From: an uncultured Pseudomonadota bacterium
Lineage (GTDB): Bacteria > Myxococcota_A > UBA796 > GCA-2862545
Assembly (NCBI GenBank): GCA_913061235.1
Contig: CAJXTB010000003.1
Coordinates: forward strand, 337,965-401,964
Direction: 5' to 3'
Length of the DNA: 64,000 nucleotides
Made by a program: the position numbers and the translations under genes. Positions 1-8,353 of this stretch are shown here, piece by piece; position 1 is the first letter of the stretch; each line of letters starts with the position of its first letter. The notes below the pieces were generated by a model. That model was given only the letters and a program-made list of their open reading frames with translations. It made no database searches and was not told where the DNA came from.

Positions 1-1050
1 CACGCCGAGTCGCTGACCACGCCGCTCAACATTGTGCTCGAAGATGACCAAAACCCAGACGAGGCCATCGCTCTTGCAGAAGACTCAACCGAGACGTTCG
101 AAGGGCACCTCAGCGCCGTCTCAGATCTTGAGATTGTCGCAGAAGCGGGTGACGCGGCCATTGCTGCTTGGGATGAGGTCACCGCCCGCCACGAACGCAT
201 TGCCCTGGCCGTCCAGACGCTGCCTACACGGCTGAAGACGGCGACCACAGACATTGCCGCACTCGTGGCAAGACGTGAACACGAGCGCAAAGAGCTCGGT
301 CGCTTGTCGGAACACCACAAAAACCTCGCAGACGCGACCAAAGAGATTGAAGAGGCCACAGTAGACGTCGACCAAGCCACCGACGCCCTGCGCGAAGCTC
401 ACGCAGCGCTCAACCGAAACGCACTCGTCACAGCGCTCGGCGCCGTTGAGCTGGCCGTCGCTGAGCAGGAAGAGGCCCTTGAAGACCTCCGAGAAATGCG
501 TGTTCTAACACAACAACTCGTGCGCAGCCGCGAGCAAGCCGTCACTCTATGGGACAGCTTAGATGCCCTGCGCCTCAAGATGTTGGCGGACCTAGCCGCC
601 ATGTCCTCTCCCAAGCTCGGACAGCACAACCTGCTCAGTCTAGGCGACGCAGCGCGAGATGCCCTGCGTGGCGAGTGGGACCATGCCGGCGAATGGACTC
701 TGCGAGCCGACCGGGTCAAGCGCATCTCCAGCCTATGGCGAGCCGCTGTCGCGACAGAGCGGGACCGCATCAACAAAGCAGCAGCAGCCAAGCTGGCCCG
801 AAGTCGCGCTCGGACACGCACCTCCAGCGGATTCTGGGGCTCATCCGGGTCGAGTTCCTCCTCTCGCCGCTCCTCGCGGAGTAGCTCTTGGGGCAGCTCG
901 TCAAGCAGCAGGTCCTCGCGAAGCAGCAGCAGCAGCTACAGCAGCTCTCGAAGCCGAAGTAGCGGCAGCTCCTACTCATCGTCCAGCAGCCGCAGCGGCG
1001 GAAGCTCATTCAAGTCGAGCGGCGGACGAAGCGGCGGAAGCAAATGGTAG
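1..1050 (+). CDS. Coiled-coil protein with Ser/Arg-rich tail, 5' end missing (possible TPM-domain family)
   Basis: The reading frame is open from the first base, so the gene starts before the window; an internal GTG at 34 is the first start codon seen. The visible 349 residues are about 265 residues of Ala/Glu/Arg-rich helix with coiled-coil character, then about 75 residues that are almost entirely Ser, Arg and Gly and end GGRSGGSKW. That low-complexity tail ending in Gly/Ser-Trp resembles the C-terminus of TPM-domain (YgcG-type) membrane proteins, but the TPM domain itself would lie upstream and cannot be seen. The family call is therefore an inference. The gene runs towards accC, and the two are separated by a repeat-bearing intergenic region. 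Confidence 0.6.
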   Translation, partial: HAESLTTPLNIVLEDDQNPDEAIALAEDSTETFEGHLSAVSDLEIVAEAGDAAIAAWDEVTARHERIALAVQTLPTRLKTATTDIAALVARREHERKELGRLSEHHKNLADATKEIEEATVDVDQATDALREAHAALNRNALVTALGAVELAVAEQEEALEDLREMRVLTQQLVRSREQAVTLWDSLDALRLKMLADLAAMSSPKLGQHNLLSLGDAARDALRGEWDHAGEWTLRADRVKRISSLWRAAVATERDRINKAAAAKLARSRARTRTSSGFWGSSGSSSSSRRSSRSSSWGSSSSSRSSRSSSSSYSSSRSRSSGSSYSSSSSRSGGSSFKSSGGRSGGSKW

Positions 1051-1281
1051 GCGGCCACTAAGTGGGCTGATGGGGCGGGGACTGTTGAGGGCCGCCTGCT
1101 ATCAGCTGTCAGTCGTCAGCTTTCAGAGCCGTCTTCGACAGCTGGTGATTCGACGAATCCCGCTCCAACAAGACCCCTCGTACTGCCGAGCCTCATCCTG
1201 CATGCTGACGCCGAAGGCGTCTGCTCTGATAGCTGATAGCTGACCTCCCGAATCGCGAAGGACCAGTTCACAGCCTAATGG
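1051..1281. repeat. Convergent intergenic region with inward-facing heptad repeats
   Basis: This 231-bp space lies between two 3' ends. On the plus strand 1098-1125 reads as four heptads of the form GNNNTCA (GCTATCA, GCTGTCA, GTCGTCA, GCTTTCA) followed by GAGC. On the minus strand 1245-1222 reads GGTCA, then GCTATCA twice, then GAGC. The two blocks face each other across about 100 bp. The same architecture recurs at 21790-22096. No gene is seen here. Confidence 0.7.
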
Positions 1282-2634
1282 CTACTTCTTGCCGGAGCGC
1301 TCAGCGAGGAAGCTGTCTACGTACCGCGTGTACATGCGCGATTCGCGGAACACCGCACCGTCGACAAGCTCACGCTGTAGTGGAATCGAGGTCTGGATGC
1401 CTTCGACCACGAACTCGTCCAAGGCGCACAGTAGGCGCTCGATACAGTGATTGCGGTCCCTGCCCTTCACGATGAGCTTGGCGGTCAGCGAGTCGTAGTA
1501 CGGCTGCACAAAGGCGTGCTCGTGAATGGCACTGTCTACGCGGACACCAGGGCCACCAGGCTCATGGTAGCCAGTGACCGGGCCCGGGGATGGCAGCTGC
1601 CGCCACGGGTCTTCGGCGTTGACGCGAACCTCAATGGCATGACCCGAGATCTGCACCTCGTCCTGTGTCAGCGACAGGCCTTCACCGGCCGCCAGCCGAA
1701 GCTGTTCTTCCACCAAGTCCACACCCGTGACTTCTTCAGTGACAGGATGTTCGACTTGGATGCGAGGATTGACCTCAAGGAAGAAGAAGTCGTCTCCCTC
1801 GAGCAGAAACTCGACAGTCGCAAGTGTCTGGTACTGGACGTCGGATGCCAAGGCGACCGCGGCGTCACAGATGCGCTTGCGCGTAGCATCGCTCATGTTG
1901 GGCGCTGGGGCCTCTTCAACAAGCTTTTGATGCCGACGCTGAAGCGAGCAATCGCGGGTGCCCAAGTGAATGGCCCCACCCTTGCCGTCTGCAGCAATCT
2001 GGACTTCGATGTGGCGAGGCGACGGTAGGTAGCGCTCTACGAAGACATCGCCATTGCCGAACGACACGCGAGCTTCTTCTTGGGCCAAGTTGAAGCCACG
2101 CGGAAGCTCTTCTTCCGACTCGACAACACGCATGCCTTTACCGCCACCACCTGCAGCGGCCTTGAGGATGACAGGGAAGCCGGTGCGTTTGGCCGACTCC
2201 ATGGCATCTTCCATGGAAGTAGCCGCACCAGGACTGCCTTCCAGCAGTGGAAGCCCGGCACCACGAGCTGCAGCCTTGGCCGACAGCTTGTCACCGAACA
2301 TGCGCAGGTGCTCTACGGAAGGTCCAATGAACTCCACGCCCATGGCGCGAACCGCACTGGCAAACTGGGCGTTTTCCGCCAAGAATCCGTAGCCCGGATG
2401 GACAGCATCCGCGCCGGTAATCTCTACCGCTGCGAGCACAGCAGGCTGGTTCAAGTAGGACTTCAGCGCTGGCGCTGGCCCAATGCAGACGGACTCGTCT
2501 GCAAAGGCAACATGAAGCGCGTTGGCATCTGCTTGCGAGTAGATGGCGACGGTACGAATACCCAGCACCTTGCACGCGCGAACAATGCGCAGTGCAATCT
2601 CACCACGGTTGGCGATCAAGACCTTCTTGAACAT
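1282..2634 (-). CDS. accC: Acetyl-CoA carboxylase, biotin carboxylase subunit
   Basis: AccC carboxylates the biotin carried by AccB, using ATP and bicarbonate, in the first step of fatty-acid synthesis in the cytoplasm. The 450 residues match the usual family length. The N-terminal domain opens with [11 protein letters not shown]. An ATP-grasp fold follows, with a Gly-rich loop GGGGKG at residues 162-167 and the catalytic segment [15 protein letters not shown] near residues 286-300, which supplies the Glu/Asn/Arg set of biotin carboxylases. It is the last gene of the minus-strand aroK-to-accC run, and its ATG lies 2 bases after the accB stop, so the two are almost certainly co-translated. Confidence 0.97.
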   Translation of the reverse strand: MFKKVLIANRGEIALRIVRACKVLGIRTVAIYSQADANALHVAFADESVCIGPAPALKSYLNQPAVLAAVEITGADAVHPGYGFLAENAQFASAVRAMGVEFIGPSVEHLRMFGDKLSAKAAARGAGLPLLEGSPGAATSMEDAMESAKRTGFPVILKAAAGGGGKGMRVVESEEELPRGFNLAQEEARVSFGNGDVFVERYLPSPRHIEVQIAADGKGGAIHLGTRDCSLQRRHQKLVEEAPAPNMSDATRKRICDAAVALASDVQYQTLATVEFLLEGDDFFFLEVNPRIQVEHPVTEEVTGVDLVEEQLRLAAGEGLSLTQDEVQISGHAIEVRVNAEDPWRQLPSPGPVTGYHEPGGPGVRVDSAIHEHAFVQPYYDSLTAKLIVKGRDRNHCIERLLCALDEFVVEGIQTSIPLQRELVDGAVFRESRMYTRYVDSFLAERSGKK

Positions 2635-2636
2635 GC

Positions 2637-3101
2637 TTAGCTCGCGCGAATCTTGAAGAGGTCCTGACCAAACTGTACGGGGGTGCCCTCTTCTGCGAGA
2701 ATCGCAACGATGGTTCCCGAGACTTCAGCCTCAATCTCGTTCATCAGCTTCATCGCTTCAACGATGCAGAGCGGCTGGCCGACGGTCACTTTCGAGCCCA
2801 CTTCAACAAACGGCGGAGAGTCCGGGTTCGGCGAGCGGTAGAAGGTGCCCACCATGGGCGATTCGACGAGTGTCAGCCCTTCGTTGCTCTCCTCTGCCGA
2901 AGGAGCAGCAGCGGCAGCAGCAACCGGAGCTGCAGCGAGGGACGGGCCGGGCGCCGGAGCGTAGGCATGTCCAGTCACCACAGGGGCCGGAATCGCGCCG
3001 ACTCGGAGCGTCATGCTCTGGTCTGCGTCCTTGTATTTAAACTCACTCACGTCGTACTTGCTCAGTAGCTCAAAAAGCTCCTGCATCCGTTCCAAGTCCA
3101 T
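2637..3101 (-). CDS. accB: Acetyl-CoA carboxylase biotin carboxyl carrier protein
   Basis: AccB is the biotin-bearing carrier of acetyl-CoA carboxylase. The 154 residues contain a short N-terminal helical domain, an Ala/Pro-rich flexible linker (about 40-72) and a C-terminal biotinyl domain with the canonical EAMKLMN motif; the biotinylated Lys is residue 118. It sits directly upstream of accC, the common bacterial order aroQ-accB-accC. Elongation factor P, often found between aroQ and accB, is absent here. Confidence 0.97.
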   Translation of the reverse strand: MDLERMQELFELLSKYDVSEFKYKDADQSMTLRVGAIPAPVVTGHAYAPAPGPSLAAAPVAAAAAAPSAEESNEGLTLVESPMVGTFYRSPNPDSPPFVEVGSKVTVGQPLCIVEAMKLMNEIEAEVSGTIVAILAEEGTPVQFGQDLFKIRAS

Positions 3102-3158
3102 GTCGGCCTCCAGAGTCGCGCGTCATAATCAACGCGAGCCCGCCGTGCCCGTCTGGAG

Positions 3159-3602
3159 TCAGCGACGCTCGCGAAGCTGATGAGCGAGTCCACGTAAGGC
3201 CAGTTGATACCCCACGACTCCGAGCCCAGTGATTACGCCGCTAGCCACGTCCGCAAGGAGCGAACGGTGACGGAAGGACTCTCTGGCGTGAACGTTGGAG
3301 ATGTGGACCTCAATAAACGGAAGCTGCGTGGCCAGCAGAACATCACGCAAGACCACCGATGTATGGGTGAAGCCAGCGGCGTTGATGATGGCGCCATCAA
3401 AGTCATCACGGCTCGCTTGCCGAATCGCCGCCAGCATCCCGCCTTCGTCGTTGCATTGAACGTGACGTAGGGACAGGTCCAGCTGGGCAGCTAAAGCGTC
3501 TAGCCCCTGTCCCACTTCAGCCAAGGTCGTGCTGCCGTAGGTCTCGGGCTCACGCGTGCCCAACAGATCGAGATTGGGTCCGTTCAGGACAAGGAATCGC
3601 AT
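3159..3602 (-). CDS. aroQ: Type II 3-dehydroquinate dehydratase
   Basis: The enzyme dehydrates 3-dehydroquinate to 3-dehydroshikimate, the third step of the shikimate pathway. The 147-residue length fits the small dodecameric type II family. The N-terminus LVLNGPNLDLLGTREPE is diagnostic. Tyr22 is the expected catalytic base, and Asn74, His80 and His100 (in EVHISN) match the family's active-site residues. It starts just after the upstream TPR gene ends, in the same operon as aroK and aroB, so three shikimate enzymes are grouped with two fatty-acid genes. Confidence 0.96.
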   Translation of the reverse strand: MRFLVLNGPNLDLLGTREPETYGSTTLAEVGQGLDALAAQLDLSLRHVQCNDEGGMLAAIRQASRDDFDGAIINAAGFTHTSVVLRDVLLATQLPFIEVHISNVHARESFRHRSLLADVASGVITGLGVVGYQLALRGLAHQLRERR

Positions 3603-3604
3603 CC

Positions 3605-4591
3605 CTACTTCCGGATCAACGAACGACGATTGGCACGACGCTCTCGGGCTTTTCGAATCTTCTCGCGCAGCTCGTCGACATCGATCTCTTCCGCAGCCCG
3701 CACCACATCCGCAGACGGTGTCATGCTTGGCCCGTCGTCATCGGGGATAGCCGAGCGCGTTGTTTGGGTGCCCGTCATTCGACGCTGCACCTCGATGGCC
3801 CGGGCAATGTCTCGCCGCGAAACTTCGTCGTACGCATCGGGTTCCATCAACGGTACGGCCGTCGGCACATGCGGCGACGCTTGTCGGCGTGCACCAAACC
3901 CTGGCGTAGGCGTTGCCACTCCAGGAACCGGCATGGCCAGCCGGGGCGGACGTTTCGCCTCCATGTCCGCCGTGAGCTCTTCGCTCAAGTCGTCAGGAGT
4001 GTCCGAGTCAATGCCTTGAAGTTCGCGCAGACGACGATCGAACTGGACGTTGGCGGGGTCGTGAAACAACAGACGTCGGTACACGCGAACCGCGCGGTCG
4101 ACCCGTCCCATATTGGCGTAGCTCTCTGCCCGTTCTGCGGTCAGGAGTGGGTCCATCCCCTGACGCCGCTGGAGCATCTCCCGAGTACGGTCGCGCATTC
4201 GTTCCATGAGCGCAACAGCCGCTAAGTCGGTCGGAAAGCGGGTCAGGTGCTCGGTACAGAACTCGCGCGCACGGTCAATACGTCCCGCACAGAACAACGC
4301 CTCAATACGGATGCGCGACAGCAAATCGCTGTGCTCGACGTCCGGGCCGAAGCGGTCGATAGCCGCCAACGCACGCAGGTACTGGGTCGCATTGAACGCA
4401 GCCTGCGCGAGAATACTCCAGCTTTCAGGTTCATTTCCACCCGCATCCGTCGCAGCTGTGATGACTCGAAGCGCCGACGTCCAGTCCTGTCGGCGTACAT
4501 ACTCACGAGCCACTTGGAGATGCGCCTCATCCGACGGGTCGTCGAAGAGAATCTCTTTTAGAAGTTCGAGTTCGGGGTCCGCAAGTGCCAC
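3605..4591 (-). CDS. TPR-like helical repeat protein, function unknown
   Basis: The 328 residues are mostly helical with degenerate tetratricopeptide-like pairs over about residues 1-185 (for example ESYANMGRVDRAVRVYRRLL). A Pro-rich, poorly ordered middle follows, then a basic coiled-coil C-terminus near 290-328. No signal peptide is seen, so it is probably a cytoplasmic scaffold. The start codon is GTG. It lies between the lipoprotein gene and aroQ; an 83-bp gap upstream leaves room for an internal promoter. I do not recognise a specific family. Confidence 0.75.
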   Translation of the reverse strand: MALADPELELLKEILFDDPSDEAHLQVAREYVRRQDWTSALRVITAATDAGGNEPESWSILAQAAFNATQYLRALAAIDRFGPDVEHSDLLSRIRIEALFCAGRIDRAREFCTEHLTRFPTDLAAVALMERMRDRTREMLQRRQGMDPLLTAERAESYANMGRVDRAVRVYRRLLFHDPANVQFDRRLRELQGIDSDTPDDLSEELTADMEAKRPPRLAMPVPGVATPTPGFGARRQASPHVPTAVPLMEPDAYDEVSRRDIARAIEVQRRMTGTQTTRSAIPDDDGPSMTPSADVVRAAEEIDVDELREKIRKARERRANRRSLIRK

Positions 4592-4674
4592 AGCTGCAGT
4601 CTACCAAAGCTTGAGAATATTTGCCTAGGCAGAGCAGTGCCGGCGTTCAGGCCTGCACTGTACAGCGTAGCGTC

Positions 4675-5193
4675 CTACCGGGCGTGCAAAGCCAATGACT
4701 GCTCACTGTCACGGGTAGTGACAGTGACCGTTGTAGGCAGAGCACGGCCACTGCGGTCCATTGCGAATCGGTCTACCAAGACGTAGACACGAGCAAGGCC
4801 AGTAGCGTCTGTCCGTACCGTTAGGCGGTCCGTCACATCGACCTCGGACAGGTCGACATAGCGGTCACGCCACACATCCCAAGTCAGCGCTTCGTCTGCC
4901 GCCGAGATGCCGTCGTACATGTAGCCAGGCTGAACATCGAAGGCCGACAGGAGCAGCGTGTCTGGTGCCGTTCCGCCCAGCGCCACTTCAACACCGTCGA
5001 GTGGCTCACCCGATTGTGAGTCGTAGACCATCACATCAACCGGAACCAGTGCCACGAGACCGTCATCAACGTCGTTGAGCGACTGGTCCCAATCTACAGC
5101 AACATCGTCTGGAATCAGCAACTGCGGACCGCTAGCAGACTCCTCCACAGCACACCCTACTAGGACGACTGTGAGGATTGCGAGACGGTTCAT
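4675..5193 (-). CDS. Small predicted lipoprotein in the aro operon
   Basis: The 172-residue product begins with a short hydrophobic signal and a lipobox VLVGC, placing the lipidated Cys at residue 14. The rest is beta-rich with a stretch resembling a carboxypeptidase-regulatory or transthyretin-like fold (YDSQSGEPLDGVEVALGG). Its start overlaps the aroB stop by 4 bases (ATGA), so it is translationally coupled to aroB. There is no obvious link to aromatic biosynthesis. Function unknown. Confidence 0.75.
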   Translation of the reverse strand: MNRLAILTVVLVGCAVEESASGPQLLIPDDVAVDWDQSLNDVDDGLVALVPVDVMVYDSQSGEPLDGVEVALGGTAPDTLLLSAFDVQPGYMYDGISAADEALTWDVWRDRYVDLSEVDVTDRLTVRTDATGLARVYVLVDRFAMDRSGRALPTTVTVTTRDSEQSLALHAR

Positions 5194-6278
5194 GGAAGCT
5201 CTCCGAGTAGGTCACCGAGGCCGGCGATGCCGATATCTACCAGCTTGACCCCACCAACGCGAACCGGCAAGGGCACTCGAACCATATCCCCCACGGCCTT
5301 CTTGTCCATGACAACGGCCTTCATCAAGGCATCTTGTTGCACTTCGGGAGTCCGGCTCGGCAGCCCAAGCGCCTCAATCAGTTCGAGCAATCGATCTGGC
5401 AGAGCGGCATCGAGACACACACCCGTCTTCACTGCATGCCGCGCTTCTGCGACCAATCCAAGCGCCACCGCAGCACCGTGTCGAAGGGCGCCGTAGCCAA
5501 GGGCTTGCTCAACGGCGTGCCCCGCGGTGTGCCCCGCGTTGAGAATGGCGCGAATGCCTCCTTCACGCTCGTCTTGTGCGACCACATCCGCTTTTGCGCG
5601 CACGCACAGTCCAACCGCGTGGCGGGTCGCCTCAACATCACCGGCGGCCAGAAGCGGTGCATGGGTCTGCAACAAGGTCCAAAGCTCTCCCCCAGTGAGC
5701 AGGCCCGTCTTCAGCACTTCACCGAGCCCGGCAATCCGTTCGACCTTCTCCAGCGTCGACAAGGTGTTCAACGCGGCCCAGACCAACCGAGGCTGATGGA
5801 AGGCCCCGACCAGATTCTTCCCGTTCGGATGATTCACACCCGTTTTTCCTCCAACGGAACTATCGACCATAGCGAGAAGAGTGGTGGGTACCTGCACGAA
5901 GGGCAGGCCACGAAGCGCCGTTGCCGCTGCAAATCCAGCGATGTCACCGACCACGCCGCCACCGAGCGCGACGACAGGGGTGCGCCGGTCAACACCTGCG
6001 TTGAGGATGGCGTCGACACACTGTGACCACGTCTGCACGGTCTTGTTCGACTCACCGGCGGGAAGCACCACACGCATTCCCGGCAGCTGCAACGCCGCCT
6101 CCAGTGCATCGCACCACAATGGTTCAACCGTGTCATCCGTCACAACAACAACACGCTTGGTGCCTGGCAGAGCGAGGCGGAGCGCTTCACCAATGCCAAC
6201 GAAATCAGCCGCCAAACACACATCATAGGCTCGGTCACCAAGGGCAACCCGCTCTCGACTCACTGCGCTCGCCACCAT
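5190..6278 (-). CDS. aroB: 3-dehydroquinate synthase
   Basis: AroB converts DAHP to 3-dehydroquinate, the second shikimate step, using NAD and a divalent metal. The 362 residues carry the NAD-binding GGGVVGD motif, a metal-ligand Glu in GLGEVLKTGLL and the two His motifs NAGHTAGHAVE and LRHGAA expected of the family. The 5' end overlaps the end of aroK by 19 bases. It sits between aroK and a small lipoprotein gene in one minus-strand operon. Confidence 0.96.
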   Translation of the reverse strand: MVASAVSRERVALGDRAYDVCLAADFVGIGEALRLALPGTKRVVVVTDDTVEPLWCDALEAALQLPGMRVVLPAGESNKTVQTWSQCVDAILNAGVDRRTPVVALGGGVVGDIAGFAAATALRGLPFVQVPTTLLAMVDSSVGGKTGVNHPNGKNLVGAFHQPRLVWAALNTLSTLEKVERIAGLGEVLKTGLLTGGELWTLLQTHAPLLAAGDVEATRHAVGLCVRAKADVVAQDEREGGIRAILNAGHTAGHAVEQALGYGALRHGAAVALGLVAEARHAVKTGVCLDAALPDRLLELIEALGLPSRTPEVQQDALMKAVVMDKKAVGDMVRVPLPVRVGGVKLVDIGIAGLGDLLGELP

Positions 6279-6745
6279 GCCTCCACTCGGTCTGCAACGA
6301 CCGCAATCGGCACGTCATCGGTTGCGAACGCCCCATCGGACTGGGCGTACGCTTCTTGACGGCCACGCCAAAGCGTCGACGCCGACGCCCACAACGGACG
6401 ACCTGGCCCGCTCCCTAACCTAGACTGCAGTGTGTCCAGTCCTGCGTGCAGAACAGCGGTCGTGTAGGACGATCTCAATGCACCTCGGCACAGCGGAGAG
6501 GCCCAGACCCCACCTCCCGTCGAGACTACGCGCGGCTCGCCGTCGCACAATTCGTAGACCAACTCGAGCTCCCGCCGACGGAACTCCAGCTCCCCATCGA
6601 GACGGAACTGTTCGGCCACCGACCCATGACGCGCCACTAAGACCCCATCCATGTCCACAAAGGGCAGTCCCACGCGCGCCGCGACGATCGCCCCGACAGT
6701 GGTCTTGCCAACCCCCATAAATCCACCGAGCGCCAAGCCCTGCAC
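6260..6745 (-). CDS. aroK: Shikimate kinase
   Basis: Shikimate kinase phosphorylates shikimate with ATP. The 161-residue length is normal. A P-loop GFMGVGKTT is at residues 8-16, a shikimate-binding DMD at 31-33, and a STGGGVW loop follows near residue 75. It is the first gene of the aroK-aroB-lipoprotein-TPR-aroQ-accB-accC run. It diverges from the YbjN-like gene, with about 85 bp between them if that gene starts at 6831. Confidence 0.93.
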   Translation of the reverse strand: MQGLALGGFMGVGKTTVGAIVAARVGLPFVDMDGVLVARHGSVAEQFRLDGELEFRRRELELVYELCDGEPRVVSTGGGVWASPLCRGALRSSYTTAVLHAGLDTLQSRLGSGPGRPLWASASTLWRGRQEAYAQSDGAFATDDVPIAVVADRVEAWWRAQ

Positions 6746-6830
6746 CCTCGCCTCCGTATCGATGCACGTCCTAGCAGTGGAGTGGTCGCCTGCCCATGGA
6801 GTACCCTGCGGCCCTTACCCGGAGACCGAC

Positions 6831-7259
6831 TTGGAACGCCTGACAGTCCTGGACGAACGCGTCAAAGCCTACATGAATGAAATGGGCCTTGACCCTCAAT
6901 CCTCGGAAGATGGCCTGTTCCTCTTCAAGTATGGGTCGACCGTAGTGATGCTGTCGCTGTTTGAATCCAACGAAGACACCTTCTGTAGGTTCGTGTCGAT
7001 TGTGCTGAAGGACGTCGAGCCCACGCTTGAGCTGCTTCATCGCATCCTCAAATTGAACACAGAAGTGCTCTTCGGCTCCTTCATCTTGTTCGACGACAAC
7101 ACCTTGTCTTTCTCAGCCACCGTGCTGGGGAACAACCTCGACTTTGACGAATTCGCCACCACCTTGCGCTACGTCGCGTCCATCTCGGACGACTACGACG
7201 ACGTCCTACAGGACCTAGCTGGCGGCGAACGCGCCGAAGACTTTCTAGACGACGAGTGA
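6831..7259 (+). CDS. YbjN-like (type III secretion chaperone-fold) protein
   Basis: The product resembles small YbjN-domain proteins: an N-terminal helix, a beta-sheet (LFLFKYGSTVVMLSLFE) and a C-terminal helix, ending in a very acidic tail. These are usually stress-related or chaperone-like cytoplasmic proteins. I prefer the TTG at 6831 because a GGAG at 6821-6824 sits 6 bases upstream and the domain begins there. The ATG at 6762 would leave only 16 bp to the divergent aroK start, and the still longer reading at 6651 overlaps aroK coding sequence. The preferred product is 142 residues. Confidence 0.75.
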   Translation: MERLTVLDERVKAYMNEMGLDPQSSEDGLFLFKYGSTVVMLSLFESNEDTFCRFVSIVLKDVEPTLELLHRILKLNTEVLFGSFILFDDNTLSFSATVLGNNLDFDEFATTLRYVASISDDYDDVLQDLAGGERAEDFLDDE

Positions 7260-7346
7260 CCCAACACCACTCGACCCACAAGCGGTCGGTTGCACACACT
7301 GCACCCCACCGCTAGCATTCGTGCTCACTACTTTGGAGGGCCTCCG

Positions 7347-8297
7347 ATGGCCGACGCATTTGTTCTTCCCGCTGACCTGGGCTTGACCCTGACAAAGAAA
7401 GGCTTCTCCCTGGAGCATGACGGCGACGTCACCCTGAGCCAAACACTCGGAAGGACCCTTGAACGCGTAAAGGCAGGCGGGGACCTCAATCTCAACCTTC
7501 CGATGACGACCGGCATCGTATACGCGGACGGTATTGTTCACATCACCGGCGATGTCGACGCTGACACCATCTACGGCCGCGAAGTCCACCTCGAAGGCGG
7601 CAGCGTCAAGGCCCGGGCAATCTCCGCATCCGAGCGGATTGTCATTGGCTCGGCCAAGCTAAAAGTAGACGTCATCAGCGCACCAGAAATCGAGCTGGAT
7701 GGCACGGCAAGTGGCCGTGTGACCATCATCGAGTGCCTCGGCGACCTTCCCCCTTCCAGCATTCGCGGTGGCTACTCACTCGAAGAGTACGAAGAAGACT
7801 TCGGCAACAGCGAAGCCTTCTTGGCCGAGCGCGGTGTCAGCCCACTCGGTGAGGCCGCAGACGCACCCGATGCGGCACCACAGGAAGAGACAGAGGACGA
7901 AGAAGAAGAAGACGAGGAAGAAGAAGAACCCGAGCACGACTCGCCCGTCACCATGAACAGTGAAGACCAAGACGCAAATGAGGGCTTCGTCGACTTTCCA
8001 CAGACCGATGCCGCTGACGCTGACGCTGACGACGGAGAAGAGGAAGACGACGACACTCTGTACCCGAAGCTCACCGAAGCGCTCGAGCGTATTGTCGGAT
8101 GCTACGACGACGAACTTCCACCGTCCGTACAGCAGCTTCAGACCGCAATCGAATCCCGCGACTACGAAACCCTGCGCGGCAACATCACCGAAGTCTGGAC
8201 CGGATTGCTCGGATACCATCAGCAGCGCGGAATTCGCCCACACCATCAGGTGACCCACGCGTTCAACGTGATTCACGGTCTGGTGACCGAGGCGTAG
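7347..8297 (+). CDS. Bactofilin-like beta-helical protein with long acidic linker
   Basis: The start is the ATG at 7347, which has a GGAGGG 6 bases upstream; longer readings begin in the spacer. The 316-residue product has a short-repeat beta segment at about 45-135 (GIVHITGDVDADTIYGREV...) like the polymer-forming bactofilin/DUF342-type beta-helix. A strongly acidic Glu/Asp linker follows at about 165-235, then a helical C-terminal domain of about 80 residues. No signal peptide is seen. Bactofilins polymerise into cytoskeletal scaffolds; whether this protein does is inference. The acidic middle and added helical domain are atypical. Confidence 0.65.
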   Translation: MADAFVLPADLGLTLTKKGFSLEHDGDVTLSQTLGRTLERVKAGGDLNLNLPMTTGIVYADGIVHITGDVDADTIYGREVHLEGGSVKARAISASERIVIGSAKLKVDVISAPEIELDGTASGRVTIIECLGDLPPSSIRGGYSLEEYEEDFGNSEAFLAERGVSPLGEAADAPDAAPQEETEDEEEEDEEEEEPEHDSPVTMNSEDQDANEGFVDFPQTDAADADADDGEEEDDDTLYPKLTEALERIVGCYDDELPPSVQQLQTAIESRDYETLRGNITEVWTGLLGYHQQRGIRPHHQVTHAFNVIHGLVTEA

Positions 8298-8353
8298 AGC
8301 GCCGCACTCCGCAGCCCGCCTCTTCACGGGGTAGGCTGCCCTGTGGAGGAGCC

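Noticed and set aside
770..1009. Minus-strand Cys/Ser-rich open frame
   Set aside because: Mirror of the Ser/Arg repeat codons of the first gene.
6651..6830. Longer start for the YbjN-like gene
   Set aside because: It overlaps aroK coding sequence on the other strand and adds residues unlike the family.
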